In this document: positions 23,569 through 35,404 of the stretch, piece by piece
Position numbering within the stretch: the first letter of the stretch is position 1
Layout: every line of letters begins with the position of its first letter
Assembly: GCA_004154925.1 (NCBI GenBank)
Contig: QJNS01000062.1
Coordinates: 62,001 to 126,000 of the forward strand
Length of the DNA stretch: 64,000 bases
Direction: 5' to 3'
Source: Monosporascus cannonballus
Taxonomy: Eukaryota; Ascomycota; Sordariomycetes; Xylariales
Notes under the pieces: generated by a model
Seen by the model: only the letters and a program-made list of their open reading frames with translations
Databases searched by the model: none
Told to the model about the DNA's origin: nothing
Made by a program: the position numbers and the translations under genes

Positions 23569-23878
23569 TATAAATACCACCCCCGTCTTTCCTCTTGTAA
23601 CTTCCTTCCATTCCCCACCATTGTTCCTATAACGCCTTCTCGCATCAACGTACTTTCGCCAATTGCACGCCCCAAAGCTAGTCGACCCGACCTCTCTAGT
23701 AAGTGATTCTTTCCTATTTTATTACCTAATTTCCTCTTCCACTACTTCCTTCCTCCACCACTCCCCTCCTCACTCTCTTCATTTGGCCCTTCGCTCTTAC
23801 TTGCTTCACATGAATTTCACCATTATGCATTTTTACCTCCATCAGCTATTGTGGACTAATCTCTATTATTCTATTCAG
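23569..23878 (+). promoter_or_regulatory. Possible TATA box and pyrimidine-rich leader with intron
   Basis: TATAAATA at 23569-23576 is followed by a strongly C/T-rich stretch. Then come a good donor (GTAAGT, 23699-23704), a CTAAT branch-like site near 23856 and an acceptor TATTCAG ending at 23878, giving a putative 180-nt leader intron. This is how many fungal 5' UTRs look, yet no long ORF follows. The first ATG after it (about 24033) is followed at once by TAG. The region could drive a non-coding RNA or be the remains of a dead gene. Confidence 0.3.
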
Positions 23879-24461
23879 GTACTCAGATCTTCGTCACATT
23901 AGCCCTCTCTCCCAACTTAGTCGAGCGATTGGTCGCAGAAGGAACGCGTACAGAACTCACGTAGGCCCACATCTCTTTGTGTTTTAGCCCTGTCTTCCTG
24001 TCTTCCCCGATTCTTCCATCTTCACGCCTAAGCGATGTAGGAAACGACTGGAAAAGACGCGGCTACTAGCGGAGAGAGCGAGCCCCATCGAGAAAAGGAG
24101 GTCCGATCAGCCGCTCCCGCTACCGGTGTATCTTGATCTCTCCAAGGTAGCCAAGTACGGTGTCAATCCTCGCTTCAGGGCCGGGTTGCTCCTTGGGTAG
24201 TCGTCGTCGGAAGCATACCAAACTGCCGGTTCTTGGGGTGTACGCTTGTACCGGCTCCGCATAAGGACGTTGGTGTTAGCAGGCCAGCCATCATCTACGC
24301 GTCGGGCGAAGGTGAGTGGATTGCGCTACTGGTCGTGCTCGGGCGCTTCTGTAATGGCCGTGCTCGCTGCTTCTAGTGCATTGCTTAATAGCACACTTGT
24401 GCATTATGTTTAGGTGGTGGTGAGCTTTCAGACCTAATCCGGGTTTGGTCTTGGTACCTTT

Positions 24462-24479
24462 GGGGGGGGGGGGGGGGGG
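24462..24479 (+). repeat. G18 homopolymer next to GC palindrome
   Basis: Eighteen consecutive G, followed within four bases by CCCCGGGGCCCCGCCCCGGG. Such runs can form G-quadruplexes and are prone to length error in sequencing. Confidence 0.8.
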
Positions 24480-25240
24480 TTGCCCCGGGGCCCCGCCCCG
24501 GGAGACCCTCCAGTTCGTCATGAAAATGGTGATGCTCCATCAAATCACATGAACCCGGCTCCCTGGACCCTCTCTCACGAAAAATGTGAAATATGGATTT
24601 TATTGCCCTCACAGAACCGGTTTTTGTCAGGGGGTCCAGGGGCGCAGTCGAGGTGCTCGCCTGCTGATGACCGTGACTTGGAGGAATCTCCCTTGGATCT
24701 CGGGTGTAACTTACTCGGCAAGGTCCCCTTGCTGACTGGACTTGACAGGAATCTGCTTACGATACACACGAACAAGAGAACGCTCGTCCCAGCTCCTCCC
24801 GGATGCCTAATGAAGGGGTAAGCCATCTAACCCCAGGGCACAACATCGATTCTAAGCATACTGGCGATTAAGACCAGGTAGGAGCACTGCCAGCTGCCTC
24901 AAAATTTCAATAAGCTGTTCTGAACACTGCTCGAGAATGTCGACACAAGTGCCTCCTGTATATATGTGTCGAAGATGATCAGGTGGTAGAGATAAGCGTA
25001 TGCTGTAAATTGGTATCATGCATAAAAAACAACATCCATGCCAATCTGGATCCTGCGCCCTATTCAGGCTCATGTTCTGGACTAAGCCCTAATCTGAGTA
25101 AGTGAAGGGAAACCCTGGACACCTTTTGCCCTGCTTGCGCAACGCGAATCTTCAGATGGAGGAAATCATCCAAGCCGCCTCGACTCAGTAGCCGCGCCCG
25201 TCCGTCCGCCCGCCCGTCCCCATCACACGTCTCGTCCTCC

Positions 25241-26766
25241 TCATTCCTTCATCTTGACGTAGTTGCTAGGGAATATGCCGTGCCTCGAGCCGATCATGCC
25301 GGTCCTGCCACGATATCAAATGTCAGTATTCCGGATGGTCCAATATTTATCTCTCACACGGCTCTAAGAAGATGGGGGATGGGTCAGTCAGTCAAATTCA
25401 CTCACCACCAGTCGTTGTCGCTGTCCGTCTTCTTCAGCACCGTGATGGTCTCGCCTTTCTTGAAGCCGAGGTCGCCCGGCTGGTCGGGCTCGAAGTTGAA
25501 CAGGGCCACGGCCTCGTTCTTCTTCAGCAGCGCCTGCTTGCTCGCGAAGTTGGGCTTTGGCGCCGCGGGCCGGCCGGGGGCCGTTTTCTCCGCCAGGAAG
25601 CCGCCGCTTGCCGATGACGACGTCGGGGGCGGGTTGTCGCGGTACACGTAGTTGTCGCGGTCTTCGGCCGCCCTGCTCCGCGAGCCCACCGTGTTCGACC
25701 TGCCGAGCCCGCCGCCTGCTGGCCGGTCGTATACGTCATCGTTCCAGGTGCTGGCGCGCGAGGGTCTCGCGAAGAAGTCGTCCCTGCTGTTGTTGTTGTT
25801 GGGCTCGCCCTCGCCGTACGCGGTGCCCCGCCTCCCGTTCCACATCACGTCGTCGTGGCGGTCGTCGTAGACGGGGACGTCGTTGTACATGCCGCGGTTG
25901 GCGGCGTCGGCCGTGCGGCCCATGCCGGAGAAGATGCGGGAGTTGAGGACGCTCATGAGGGGTTGGGCCTGCGGCGGGGGCTGCACGGAGCCCGAGAGCA
26001 GCTGCTGCGCCGTGTAGCGCTGGCCGTACAGCTTCTCGTTGGCGTCCCTCCGCTCCACTATGCCCGAGCCCTCCAGCGAGACGCCGGCGAACAGCCCCTT
26101 GGTCTTGCTGTAGCTGAAAACGCCCGCGATGCTCTTTAGCGATGCCGCGCCCGCGGCCTCGGCGTTGCGGCCGACGGGCCCCGCGGCCAGGGACACGTTC
26201 CCGCCGAGTGTGATGGAGCCCTGCTGCGAGAAGGTCTTGACGGCGTGCGCATCGTTCAGGATGAAGACGAAGTCGGTCAGCTCGAAGCCAACCTGGCCAC
26301 CGACGCCGCCGCCGGCCGTCATGATGGCCGACGGCGCCGACCAGCCACCGTTAGGCAGGCGCGCGACGACGAGCCCCGAGCCGAAGCGCCCGGAACCTAT
26401 GAAGCCGGCCTTGAAGACCGTGAGGATGGCGAGACCCTAGCGATTCCCCCAAGTCAGCCCATCGGACAGCAAAAAGTAAGCAGGAGGGAGGCCGCTTGTC
26501 AAACGCAAGCGCGCAACGCAAACGCACCTTCGCATTGGCGAGAATGTGGGGAGGGATGACTTTGTCGGGACCGAACGCTTGGCGGGGGTCGATGAAGGAG
26601 GCTAAAATATTGCCGCACTTCTTACATTCCGCTGGAGGGCGGGAGACGCGACGTTAGTCTTGAGGTTGCTCAACGTTACGAGGCAACTTGGCCGTTTGAC
26701 TGCGGGGTCAACGCTTGGAATAGACTTACACGCCATTGACGACGGAAGAGGGTTATGTATGCCCAT
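25241..26766 (-). CDS. Ysc84/Lsb3-type SYLF-SH3 actin patch protein
   Basis: A 411-residue protein of the Ysc84/Lsb3 family, which acts at cortical actin patches in endocytosis: the SYLF (Ysc84) domain binds actin and lipids, the SH3 domain binds Pro-rich partners. Four exons: 26766-26730, 26631-26528, 26436-25406, 25304-25241, all with GT...AG introns; total 1236 nt. The SYLF domain includes ECKKCGNILASFIDPRQAFG, LAILTVFKAGFIGSGRFGSG and GGQVGFELTDFVFILNDAHA. A low-complexity middle (about 215-345) is rich in Asp, Arg, Asn and Pro. The SH3 domain is at the end: VALFNFEPDQPGDLGFKKGE, then SDNDWW, joined across the last intron to TGMIGSRHGIFPSNYVKM. Divergent from sft1. The 37-nt first exon and 64-nt last exon are needed for full domains. 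Confidence 0.95.
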
Positions 26767-27865
26767 CCTGAGGGGGTTTTGTTTGCGAAAGTGCGCAATG
26801 AACGGCGGATAGGCTTGGATTAGATACTTAGGGTGGAAAAGCTTTGGAATTGCAGGATCGGATCTGCGGCGCGATGCGATGTTGGTTCGGTCGGCACAGG
26901 TGTGGAAATCGCAGTCCGGCTGCGACGGCTACGGACTATGGACTATGTAGATCTTGGCTGCGGGGCCCAATGTTAGAGCAAGGATACTAGAATATGCGCC
27001 CAACCAGCTAGGGAAGAGGACGAGAGAGAGAGGGAGTAGAAATATAGAGCAATTATTCTTTTGTAAGGAATACTCCTCAAATAGTAATACAGAGGTAGGA
27101 AGGTAGAGGAGGGATGCAATTTAGCTCCGGCGTCGTCGTCAGCGATTAGGGCCACAGCCGGCGAACTTCTCGGGAGCTTATCAACTCCCTGATTCATAAT
27201 AGGCTCACAGATCCCAAGGACGTCAGAGCCAAGAGGCGCCAGCCAACACTAGCTTCGTTTGCCAAGACTATCGCCCGACCCCACATGACTTTTACTGGAG
27301 CACGAATTGAGATTCTTTGTGGCGCAGCAGTTACGATGGTTCTAGCCACATCCGCCTCCCGCCCCCCCCCCCACCCCCAAAATACCCAGCTGAGCCAGCG
27401 CTGCGTCATTCTTGCCTCCTTTCATACTGTAGCCTCCAGGGGTTTCGACCTGCTTGCCGACGTCTTACGTACTCCGTTCCGCCCCATTGAATTGGAATCC
27501 GCATCTTCAAAGCAACACAACCACGACAGCCCGGAGAATAGAGCCACACCAACACGCCGTGTCCTTCCCAATTGATCCGACCCAGCAAGCGAGTATTTGG
27601 TGTTATTTGTACTCTTACCCGACTACAGCAGTAGTGGACATACCTAATCCACGGAATCCGGGGGTGGGTAATTGCCGGTCCAGACTTACCTAGCAGCGAG
27701 CCGGCCCCTTGCCGACCGAAGCCCATTCATTGCGGGAGTCCGAGCGCATCCGACGATAACAACAACACTTCCCACCTCTAATAGTTTTAACTGTTTGATC
27801 GAACCTCCCTTCTGAGCCCCCGTCCACCCACCCTCCTAGAGACACGGCCGGGAAAGACGGAAAAC
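26767..27865. promoter_or_regulatory. Divergent upstream region of ysc84-like and sft1 genes
   Basis: 1.1 kb between the two start codons. It holds a run of C near 27362-27373 and pyrimidine-rich sequence before sft1. No specific binding site can be named. Confidence 0.45.
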
Positions 27866-28332
27866 ATGTCGGACGCCTACGAGCGCGAGCGCCAGAACAA
27901 CGCGCGCCTGGAGGAGCTGTCGGCGAAGGTGTCGTCGCTGCGCGGCGTGACCGTCGACATCTACGACCACGCGCGGGCCCAGGACGTCATCGACCACACG
28001 GTACGTAGCGTAGCGATAACGAGTGGCAGTCCTCCCTTCCGTCCTCCCTTCTTCCACTGTCGATCATCGCCCCATGAGCCAAAATCCGAACCACCCCTGA
28101 ATACATATTAGCCTGTCTATGTCTCGCATTTTTGCTAACGTCGCCGCCTCGTCGTGTATAGTCCGATACTTTCTCGTCCATGTCGTCGCAGCTCAAGGGG
28201 TCCGCGGGGCGGCTGGGCCGCATGGCGGCGTCGGGCAACAAGGTCGCCATCCTCAAGCTGTCCGTCATCATCGTCGGCGTCTTCCTGGTCCTCTACTATG
28301 TCGCGAAGTGGCTCTTCCGGTCGTCGGGCTAA
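27866..28332 (+). CDS. sft1: Bet1-like SNARE Sft1
   Basis: A 101-residue tail-anchored Qc-SNARE resembling Sft1 (Bet1-like), which works in intra-Golgi retrograde traffic with Sed5, Gos1 and Ykt6. Exons 27866-28000 and 28162-28332; intron 28001-28161 (GTACGT...TAG), phase 0, joining DVIDHT to SDTFSSMSSQLKGSAGRLGR. The N-terminus MSDAYERERQNNARLEELSA leads into a coiled-coil SNARE motif (about 10-72). The single membrane span is about 77-93 (LKLSVIIVGVFLVLYYV), followed by a short basic tail ending FRSSG. The length is that of Sft1 and shorter than fungal Bet1, which carries an N-terminal extension. Sft1 versus Bet1-like naming is the main uncertainty. Confidence 0.9.
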
Positions 28333-28968
28333 ATAAAACGAAAATCAATATAACAAGGGAAGCAAGGGAAACAAATCAAGGCACCGTCAATCACGGACGG
28401 CATTGACAGATAGAAACGGCAGGGGAGGATACCGGGGATATATGTGGAGCGGGCTCTTCAGCAACGTGTCGTCTTGTAGACGGTTCGGTACAGAACTGGA
28501 TATCGTTGGCGTACTCGACTACTGCAGAGTTGGACATACAGGCCGGGTCAGTCGGGGAGACGGGACCAAGGCCTTCCAGCCGGAAGCTATATGCGTCTGC
28601 CACGCCCGAAGTAGAACACGGACACGGCGGGCCTACCGAGCCCAGGGGTTTACGTTGTGAGTTACAGACCACTGTACTCTGTTTCAATGGTTTCCATCGA
28701 GCATGGTACAGGCAGCACGGCTTTCGGATGTGTATTACTGCAAGGCTTGATACACACACTGTATAATAATCAATTTGTAGGGTCACGGTAGCTACATCTA
28801 ATTTTCGTATAATTCCGTGATGAGCAAACATACTTATGTCCTAAGGGTGATATGCCATCCCTATATAGCCTTAAAGGACACACTAGCCTCCCATGGTCCC
28901 CTATTCGAGTACTATTACTCATAGTACGGTATGGAATTAGGATGGCGGATACGGGCCCCGTACGTAAT
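28333..28968. other. Convergent 3' intergenic region
   Basis: Between the 3' ends of sft1 and the ArfGAP gene. No gene seen; open frames on both strands lack recognisable features. Confidence 0.5.
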
Positions 28969-30748
28969 TTACTGCCATACGTTCGAGAACAGGTCATCGT
29001 TCCCGAATCCTCCTGCCGGCTTGGCATTCCCACCATTGTTGCCGCCGGTGCTGCTGGCCCATCCGCCAAACTCTTCGTCAGCCGCCACCTTTGGCGCAAT
29101 ACTCAACCCGCCTGACGCCCCGGGCACGATGCTCTGGTTGGCGAGCGAACCGCCGCTACCCCAGCCCCCAAGATCACCGCCGCCCCCAAACGTCGAGGGC
29201 TTACTCACATTAGGGCTCTTCGCCGGAGTCGGGGCGGGATCCGGGGCACCCCATGCATTGCCCCATACGTCAGAGCCGCCGCCAATAGCCGCCGGGTTTA
29301 ACGAAGCTAGGGGGTTTGATGCCGGAGCAGGGGCCGGCTTAGGTTGGTTCGCGGAAAGGTTAAAGACGGACGAGGAGGTCTGGGCTGGTGCGGCTGGTTT
29401 GGGCTGAGACGGAGCCGCCGCGGGTTGGGAAGCAGGGCTGGACCAGTCAAAGAGATCGCCCAACGCGGCCGACGAAGACTGCGCCGGTTTCGGCGACGTC
29501 GTGCCGGAGCTGAACCCACCAAAACTATTGTTCATCGACATCGACGGTTTTGACTGCTGTTGAGGGGCCGCGGGTTGGGCGGGTTTAGGGGCAAAGAAGC
29601 TGCTGCCGCTCAAATTGGACAAAGTAGAACTGGTCTGGGTGGTGGACCGGTTACTGGCCATGCTGGTAAGTCCAGCGAAAGCATCCTTTTGCGTACTCTT
29701 GGGCGAAGTCATGCCAAAGCTTAAGTTAGCAAAGGCATCGTCGAGTCCGCTGCTGCCTGACGGTTTGGACTGGTGTCCGGCGGCAGGAGTTTGGAATGTC
29801 GGTGATTGCATTCCTCCAAAACCGCCAAATGAACTCGACGAAGCATGGGACGAATGCTGTGGTTGAGCCTGAGGCCGGGGGGCAGAGGCATAGAGGGAGA
29901 GAATAGACTGTTTGAGATCCGGCCTCGACTGGCCGCCCCCGCTCGCGTTGCTAACGGTGCTAGCGGGACGCGGAGGAGCGGCGGGGGTTTCGCCCAGGAA
30001 ATCCAGCCCTAATAGCGAATCCTTAGTGTTGACTGTCTTAGGCGGCGCCGGGGCAGCTTTTGGGGGAACGTGCCCAGGTGCCGGTCCCACGGTGCTCGCC
30101 CTTGGCGGAATGTCGCCGCCGCCAATGAGGTCGGCGGTAGGCGCTGCACTCCGTGATGCTGGGCTCTGCCCGGCCTTTCTCACCGACTCCTTCCTCTCTA
30201 TATTCTGTTTCTCCTTAACTACGCTCAGGGGAATATCGTCGTCACCGTCGGCGTCCAGCGTAGAAGGGTCCGGCATGGGTCCATCCATGACCCATCTCTT
30301 AAGTTCGTACTTAGTCCTAATAAAGTTCTCAATCTTGGCTTCCGACGGAACGTGACCGGCGGCTAGCTTCGACTCCCAGTATTTGTTGGCGCGCGCGTTC
30401 CCCCAGCTAAGGATGCTCTTTAGCTGTTCGTCCGTCCATGAGTCGAGGTCGACGGATTTCACTCGCGATATGTGGGTGCCCATGCCTCGGTGGATGCCCG
30501 AACAGCGAATGCAGATAAAGACGCCCAAGTTCCAACTTGCCCATCGCGGATCTGTCAGGCGCGGTTAGCATAGGGTCGATAGTGACGATAATAGTGATTG
30601 TATGATGAGCAGGGTCTAGTCCGCGCTCACGTTTGTTCCTTTTGCAGTCGGCGCATATTTTGTTGGCTTCTAGTTTCAGGAGACTCTTGATGGTCTGCTG
30701 GTTTTGGGCCGCCCTCTCGGCAGCCGGATTCGGTGGTCTTCTCGACAT
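28969..30748 (-). CDS. age2: ArfGAP of the Age2/SMAP type
   Basis: A 566-residue GTPase-activating protein for Arf, acting in trans-Golgi and endosomal vesicle traffic. Exon 1 is 30748-30631, the intron 30630-30552 (GTGAGC...CAG), exon 2 30551-28969; coding length divides by three. The ArfGAP zinc finger uses Cys32, Cys35, Cys53 and Cys56 (KICADCKRNKHPRW, then GVFICIRC). The arginine finger is in CSGIHRGMGTHISRVKSVDL (Arg61). This domain covers about residues 15-135. The remaining 430 residues are a low-complexity tail with repeated FGGF/SFGG and Ser/Pro/Ala/Gln runs and many short Gly-Phe or Asn-Pro-like motifs, as in Age2 and SMAP proteins, probably for clathrin or adaptor contacts (inference). 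Ends ...DDLFSNVWQ. Confidence 0.93.
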
Positions 30749-31428
30749 GATAATTGTTTACCCACGAGGTTTGTTGCGTATTTCGCCAATGTCGATTATA
30801 ATAGTGGATAAATCTGGCTAGATAGAGTCGGAGCACTGGCAGCGTCTTTTATGCCGGCTGGCGGGTTTCAGCGGTCGTGGTCGCAGGTAACATATCAAAA
30901 TCCAGGGGAAAGTCCAACTCTCCAGATGAGTTCGAATGCCTGCCAACCGTAACCTTGTTACTTGATACTTCGCCCCAAGATAAGGAAGTAACCTGACTTT
31001 ACCGGGGAGGTACCTACAAAGTGAGCGGTCTGGTGGCCAAAGCGCCGGATAGCTAAAGCGCTGCAACATCGGAAAGGTATCTGTGGCGCAGGCACGCATT
31101 GACCGTGGCATAGCACCTGTGACGACATACATTCCATGGCCTTATGTAATTGCCCCAAGCATTGTTCAGCTCAGCGAAGTCCCCTATCACACTGCACTAA
31201 TCCCCAAATAAAGCTGCAAAAGATATAATCAAGTTGCACCGCCAACAGAGATTCCAAAGATTCCAAATATCCCTAATAGCAACTCCCAAGTGGCAAGAAA
31301 AGCTATCATTAATAAGCAAGTTCCAGTTTCTAGCAACTATATATAAAATAAACCGTTTTCGAGCCGTTGAATCCTCCTTGACTTATTTGATTATCTTGTA
31401 GGATATAGACCCCTCCTTGCTACACTTG
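30749..31428. promoter_or_regulatory. Divergent upstream region of age2 and msrB
   Basis: 680 bp between the divergent start codons. AT-richer toward msrB (31200-31400). No specific site assigned. Confidence 0.45.
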
Positions 31429-32111
31429 ATGCGATTACCTCCGTTCTCAAGCCTCCTCCGCACTCTCTATACCTCCTCCAATTTCGCAAGAGTCCGAGCG
31501 CCCACTCGATCACCACTTCAACATAGCCACACCCTGAGGTCTATGCCAACCATCCCATTTCTAAGTAGCCTATTCGGCTCGAGCTCTTCATCGTCTAGCA
31601 AAATGTCCTACCCAGACCAGAGGACACCGGACGAGTGGCGTGCCGTCCTTTCCAAGGGTGAGTTAATATCATCAACCCCGCCCCTCAGCAATCCATGTAC
31701 TGACACAACAATCCAGAACAATTCAGGATCTTGAGGGAGAAAGGCACTGAAGCGCCATATTCTGGCAAGTACGATAAGTTCTTCTCGGATTCCGGCGTTT
31801 ACACTTGCGCGGGCTGCAACGCCCCCCTGTACAAGGCAAACCACAAGTTCAAGTCCGGATGCGGATGGCCGGCGTATTTCGACAGCATCCCTGGCGCCGT
31901 CACCCGGCATGAGGACAACTCTTTCGGCATGGCGCGGACAGAGATCGTTTGCTCCAACTGTGGCGGTCATCTCGGCCACGTCTTTAAGGGGGAAGGGTAC
32001 CCTACCCCGACTAACGAGAGGCACTGCGTCAATAGCGTCAGTCTGAATTTCTCGCCTGAGGACAAACCGGTTCAGGGGGAGAAGAAGGACAGCGCAACCG
32101 AGACCGCGTGA
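31429..32111 (+). CDS. msrB: Peptide-methionine (R)-S-oxide reductase MsrB
   Basis: A 207-residue MsrB-type enzyme that reduces methionine-R-sulfoxide in proteins using thioredoxin. Exons 31429-31657 and 31717-32111; intron 31658-31716 (GTGAGT...CAG), joining AVLSK to EQFRILREKGTE. Structural zinc is bound by Cys107/Cys110 (CAGC) and Cys155/Cys158 (CSNC); family motifs GCGWPAYFD, GGHLGHVF; catalytic Cys180 in NERHCVNSVSLNF. The first 60 residues (MRLPPFSSLLRTLYTSSNFA, then basic, Ser-rich sequence) resemble a mitochondrial presequence. A second in-frame ATG at MSYPDQRTPDEW, near the end of exon 1, could start a cytosolic form. Start at 31429 is chosen because it is the first ATG of the open leader. 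Confidence 0.95.
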
Positions 32112-33623
32112 TAGGGCTTGCGTACTCTAATGATTGTTACGCACAAATGCATGTCTGCACGATACGATATGGAGGGCTTCTGATTATTCATGGCAGTTTG
32201 TAAGGCGATGGCATATATAACTAGAAAATGCTCAAAGAATCAACGGTTCGAGTGCCCCTTTTTGGGGGACTTACACATTCATCAAGTAGGCACAAAACCA
32301 TCATGATTACATTGCAGTAATATCACAAGCATGTTTTATCGACAACATCTCCTATTCCGGTTCTTTGTTGGCGCTCTCGTATCGTTAGTAAGTTTCATCA
32401 GAGTGAGTCTATAAAAGACTGTGTGCCCTAAGTTCCCATCATATTTTTATTTCGGTTAATATTATTTATAAATGAATGGTTGTGTACACATCAGACCGAG
32501 ATCAAATTCCTTGTATCTCAAGCTAGACAGGTCATCGCTCTGTTGGTATGCTCATTACCATAAGATGGACCCGATAGAGCTACATAGGCCATGCGTCGCA
32601 TCTTAACCTCTGTGTAGAGCGGACTCAAACATATTGTCCCATAATATCTCTTTACATCCATTCTATTATATACACTCACACTATTTCAAACACTGTGGTG
32701 TGTATGGTTTGACAGCAGTCATCTATAACAAAAACCTGGTCACAATCAGTCAACCATCTATCTACCCACTGTCTAAGTAGGGCTAATTAGATATTCTAGT
32801 CCTGAATGACTGCAAGCAGCCTCCGACAGATTTTGGACTTTTTTACCATGGAGTGGCGGGGGTGTACAGACATGAGCCCATCGTGGGGTATTTATTTTTG
32901 ACTGCATCCGAGGCCGAGCTGTTTGCACGTAAATATATATCCTACAATACCCTCGCCCGGTTGATTGCATTTTGGCTTTCCCTTGCACTCTGGATCTTAC
33001 AACATTTCAAGGGAAATGCTTTTCATGACAGTCGATAGACACAGTCGGAAATAGGAAAGGATGTTCTCTTGTGAGCATAAACCCAGCTGCTTCCGTAACA
33101 TCAGCCACGCTGGTGAGAGGAAAGGGGGATAAGGTTCAAATTGTTCAATAGCGTCCTAAAGAGTTCTCATACGTCCGTCAACCTTTTTAAGCACTGGCCA
33201 TGATACTTCCCCTAAGTCGAATGGCAGAACGTCAACTCTATCTCTCCGCTCAATTAGTCTGGTTCAAGCTACCATATTTATCTAACGATGGTCATCCTAC
33301 CTTACCAGTCTCTCTAAAACCTCTTCACCACTTTCGAGACCAGCACTTCCACTCCAATGCTTTCTGCGTAAAAGTTCATTCTGCTCTTTGCATGCCTGTG
33401 CACTAGTTATGCGTTAACTAGTTCTACACTCTTTGCACCATCAACTAGCCTTTGCTTTGCCCCCTTTGTGCAGCACTACTTTCAACGACTTCAGACTCGA
33501 AGACGGGATATCCCCTTCGCTCAATCCTACCTACACAGTGAAGTTCATTGCGTAGAGACATCCCCCACAATCACTATCCCCTGCTATCATCATCTTCTGG
33601 TGTCGTCCCTTATTGCTGCCGGG
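32112..33623. other. Spacer, nothing recognised
   Basis: 1.5 kb without a supported gene. A frame upstream of 33624 is continuous with the next ORF (ATG at about 33468) but its residues look like a translated leader rather than a domain. Confidence 0.45.
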
Positions 33624-34247
33624 ATGCCTGTGAAGAGAATCGTGCTCAAGAAGAGTCCGAGCGGCTCTTCTGAACTCAGGAAGAGCCCTAGCCCTTCTTC
33701 TGATGGCGCCGCACCTGCGGAAGATAGAGCCCCTGCCGGACGCACCGGAATGGTTACACGCTCGATGGCGCACAACGCCAGAGTCAGTCGCATCAAGCTA
33801 GTCAACCGCAACAGCAGGGACCCTACAGACACCCGAATGGTTACACGCTTGATGGCGTGCAACGCGAGAACGAGGTGCCTCAAGCTGGTCAACCGCGACA
33901 GTCTGGCCGCACCGGCAGTCCCTGCAGTAGCCCCAGGCGGGCCAGACCCGAACCTACCGAGCGTCATCAAGGTGTTCAGTAACGGCAGAATCAGCCTGAT
34001 CAGGCACGTGGCCGAGAATCGCCTGGTGTATAGGCGCTGGGACGACCAGAGCGACGTCGTGGAGTACTACCACGACGGCCGCCTCTTCAAGCTCTGGGAC
34101 ACCAGGACACGACTTGTCATCTACGAGAGCCTCGCTGATCACCCCATCGTTAATTCTGGGGCCCGTGAACTTCAGGATCTGTACTACGATGTATATTACC
34201 GCCACTATCACTTCACGTACCCGCTGGAGCTTCTTGAACAACATTAA
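33624..34247 (+). CDS. Unrecognised protein with a 29-residue tandem duplication
   Basis: Family not recognised. The frame is open from at least 33468, but the ATG at 33624 is preferred because the protein then starts with a basic, Ser-rich stretch (MPVKRIVLKKSPSGSSELRK), possibly a nuclear signal; length 207 residues. Two 87-bp units in tandem (33750-33836 and 33837-33923) encode MVTRSMAHNARVSRIKLVNR and MVTRLMACNARTRCLKLVNR, each followed by a short linker. The C-terminal 90 residues are rich in charged and aromatic residues (NGRISLIRHVAENRLVYRRW, then DGRLFKLWDTRTRLVIYESL), suggesting a small beta-rich fold. No signal peptide, membrane segment or Cys motif. It is GC-richer than its surroundings and lies 1.7 kb from the transposon boundary. 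It might be a lineage-specific gene; function unknown. Confidence 0.6.
   Translation: MPVKRIVLKKSPSGSSELRKSPSPSSDGAAPAEDRAPAGRTGMVTRSMAHNARVSRIKLVNRNSRDPTDTRMVTRLMACNARTRCLKLVNRDSLAAPAVPAVAPGGPDPNLPSVIKVFSNGRISLIRHVAENRLVYRRWDDQSDVVEYYHDGRLFKLWDTRTRLVIYESLADHPIVNSGARELQDLYYDVYYRHYHFTYPLELLEQH
33750..33923 (+). repeat. 87-bp coding tandem duplication
   Basis: Two adjacent 87-bp units beginning ATGGTTACACGC at 33750 and 33837. They keep the reading frame (29 codons each) and match closely over their first 60 or so bases, diverging in the linker. Confidence 0.8.
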
Positions 34248-35404
34248 CAGGGCGCTGATTACTTACTCAAGACCTCCCATACGACCTCATGCAACAACCG
34301 CCACTTGGGCGAGGTATTGCCGACGACTTAACCAGCGCCCGGCAGCGTCCTGCCTGGATTTTGAAGGGCCACCGCCCTCGCGCTATCGAGCACTTTTGAT
34401 CTTGGATTTTTTGCCCCTGCGTCCTTCTTTCCCTTTTGAGTTCGGGGTTTTGACTTTGGATTTTTCGAATTTTGGGTTCTAAACTTTATCTTGTGCTCTG
34501 CGGTCACATGCCACAACCTTCGAATATACCTATTTCTTTTCCATCGGCATTTCATTATTTCGCGGCCGGTTCTGCCGCACTCGACCCTGATTACTCATTC
34601 GAACTCCCCAATGCCCGGAGTTTATGCAACACTTCTCCGGCACCGGCGGGCGGCGCAACTCTTATGACGACTATCATGATGACCACGATACGGAGCACCA
34701 AGATACTTTGCTTTACTGCTTGAATGCAACTCGGGTTTGGTCAATTCATGATACCCCTTCTCGCATCTGTCGGTTGGATTTTGTGGATAATGGTTATGGA
34801 ATCAGGTTGAGGAGTTGTGGGAGGGTAGTGGTTAAAAGGGGAGGGGAAGGGGGGACATTGTCAGGTTGGATACACATAGCTGGGTTTCATCGTTAATAAC
34901 CAAGCGCTTTCAACCAATCATGTCGATCCTGGTGGGCATTCGAAATAATTATGTGAATGTTTTGTAACAAATCCTCGTTGTTTTCTCACGGGAAGGTACT
35001 GTGCTTGTGTCCACAGCGCATCAAGTCTTTATACAAGTTGGGTCCGGTCACACGATCCGTATACGAGGCTTAGTCAAAATATTTCAGGGGTCATGGCAAC
35101 TACCTTCTTTAGACATGCCGGTTTTAATTAGGCAGTCGGCACTGGGGATGTAGAGCCTTTTACAAATCGGCGCACGCGCTTCTTCGTATTCGAGGATCGA
35201 TGCAACGTCCGATGCAGGCTAGACCGAACTTTGCAGTCTCGGGTTTAATAGGTGCGTATAGCCGCTTCGACACCGGGTGTTCTGAGTCCTCGGGGATGCT
35301 TAAGTACCTAGGTAGGAGCAAGCGTCCACTTGCGCATCATAATCTGTATATTCCCATACTCTAATATACTTGAGACACAGCGAGCAGCCACGAAACCCAA
35401 CAAA
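34248..35404. other. Spacer, nothing recognised
   Basis: No supported gene. Contains T-rich sequence with repeated TTTGGATTTTT-like words around 34395-34475 of unknown meaning. Confidence 0.45.

Larger units (their letters stand above)
20622..25240. other. 4.6-kb gene-poor spacer
   Basis: No protein-coding gene could be supported. It contains a possible orphan promoter and leader (23569-24060), an 18-base G run (24462-24479), and many short unsupported frames. AT-rich patches (23150-23400) alternate with ordinary sequence. It may hold non-coding transcripts or old relics that are not recognisable by eye. Confidence 0.5.

Noticed and set aside
28931..29866. Plus-strand frames over the ArfGAP gene
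   Set aside because: Antisense shadows of the low-complexity Ser/Pro/Gly tail of the ArfGAP.
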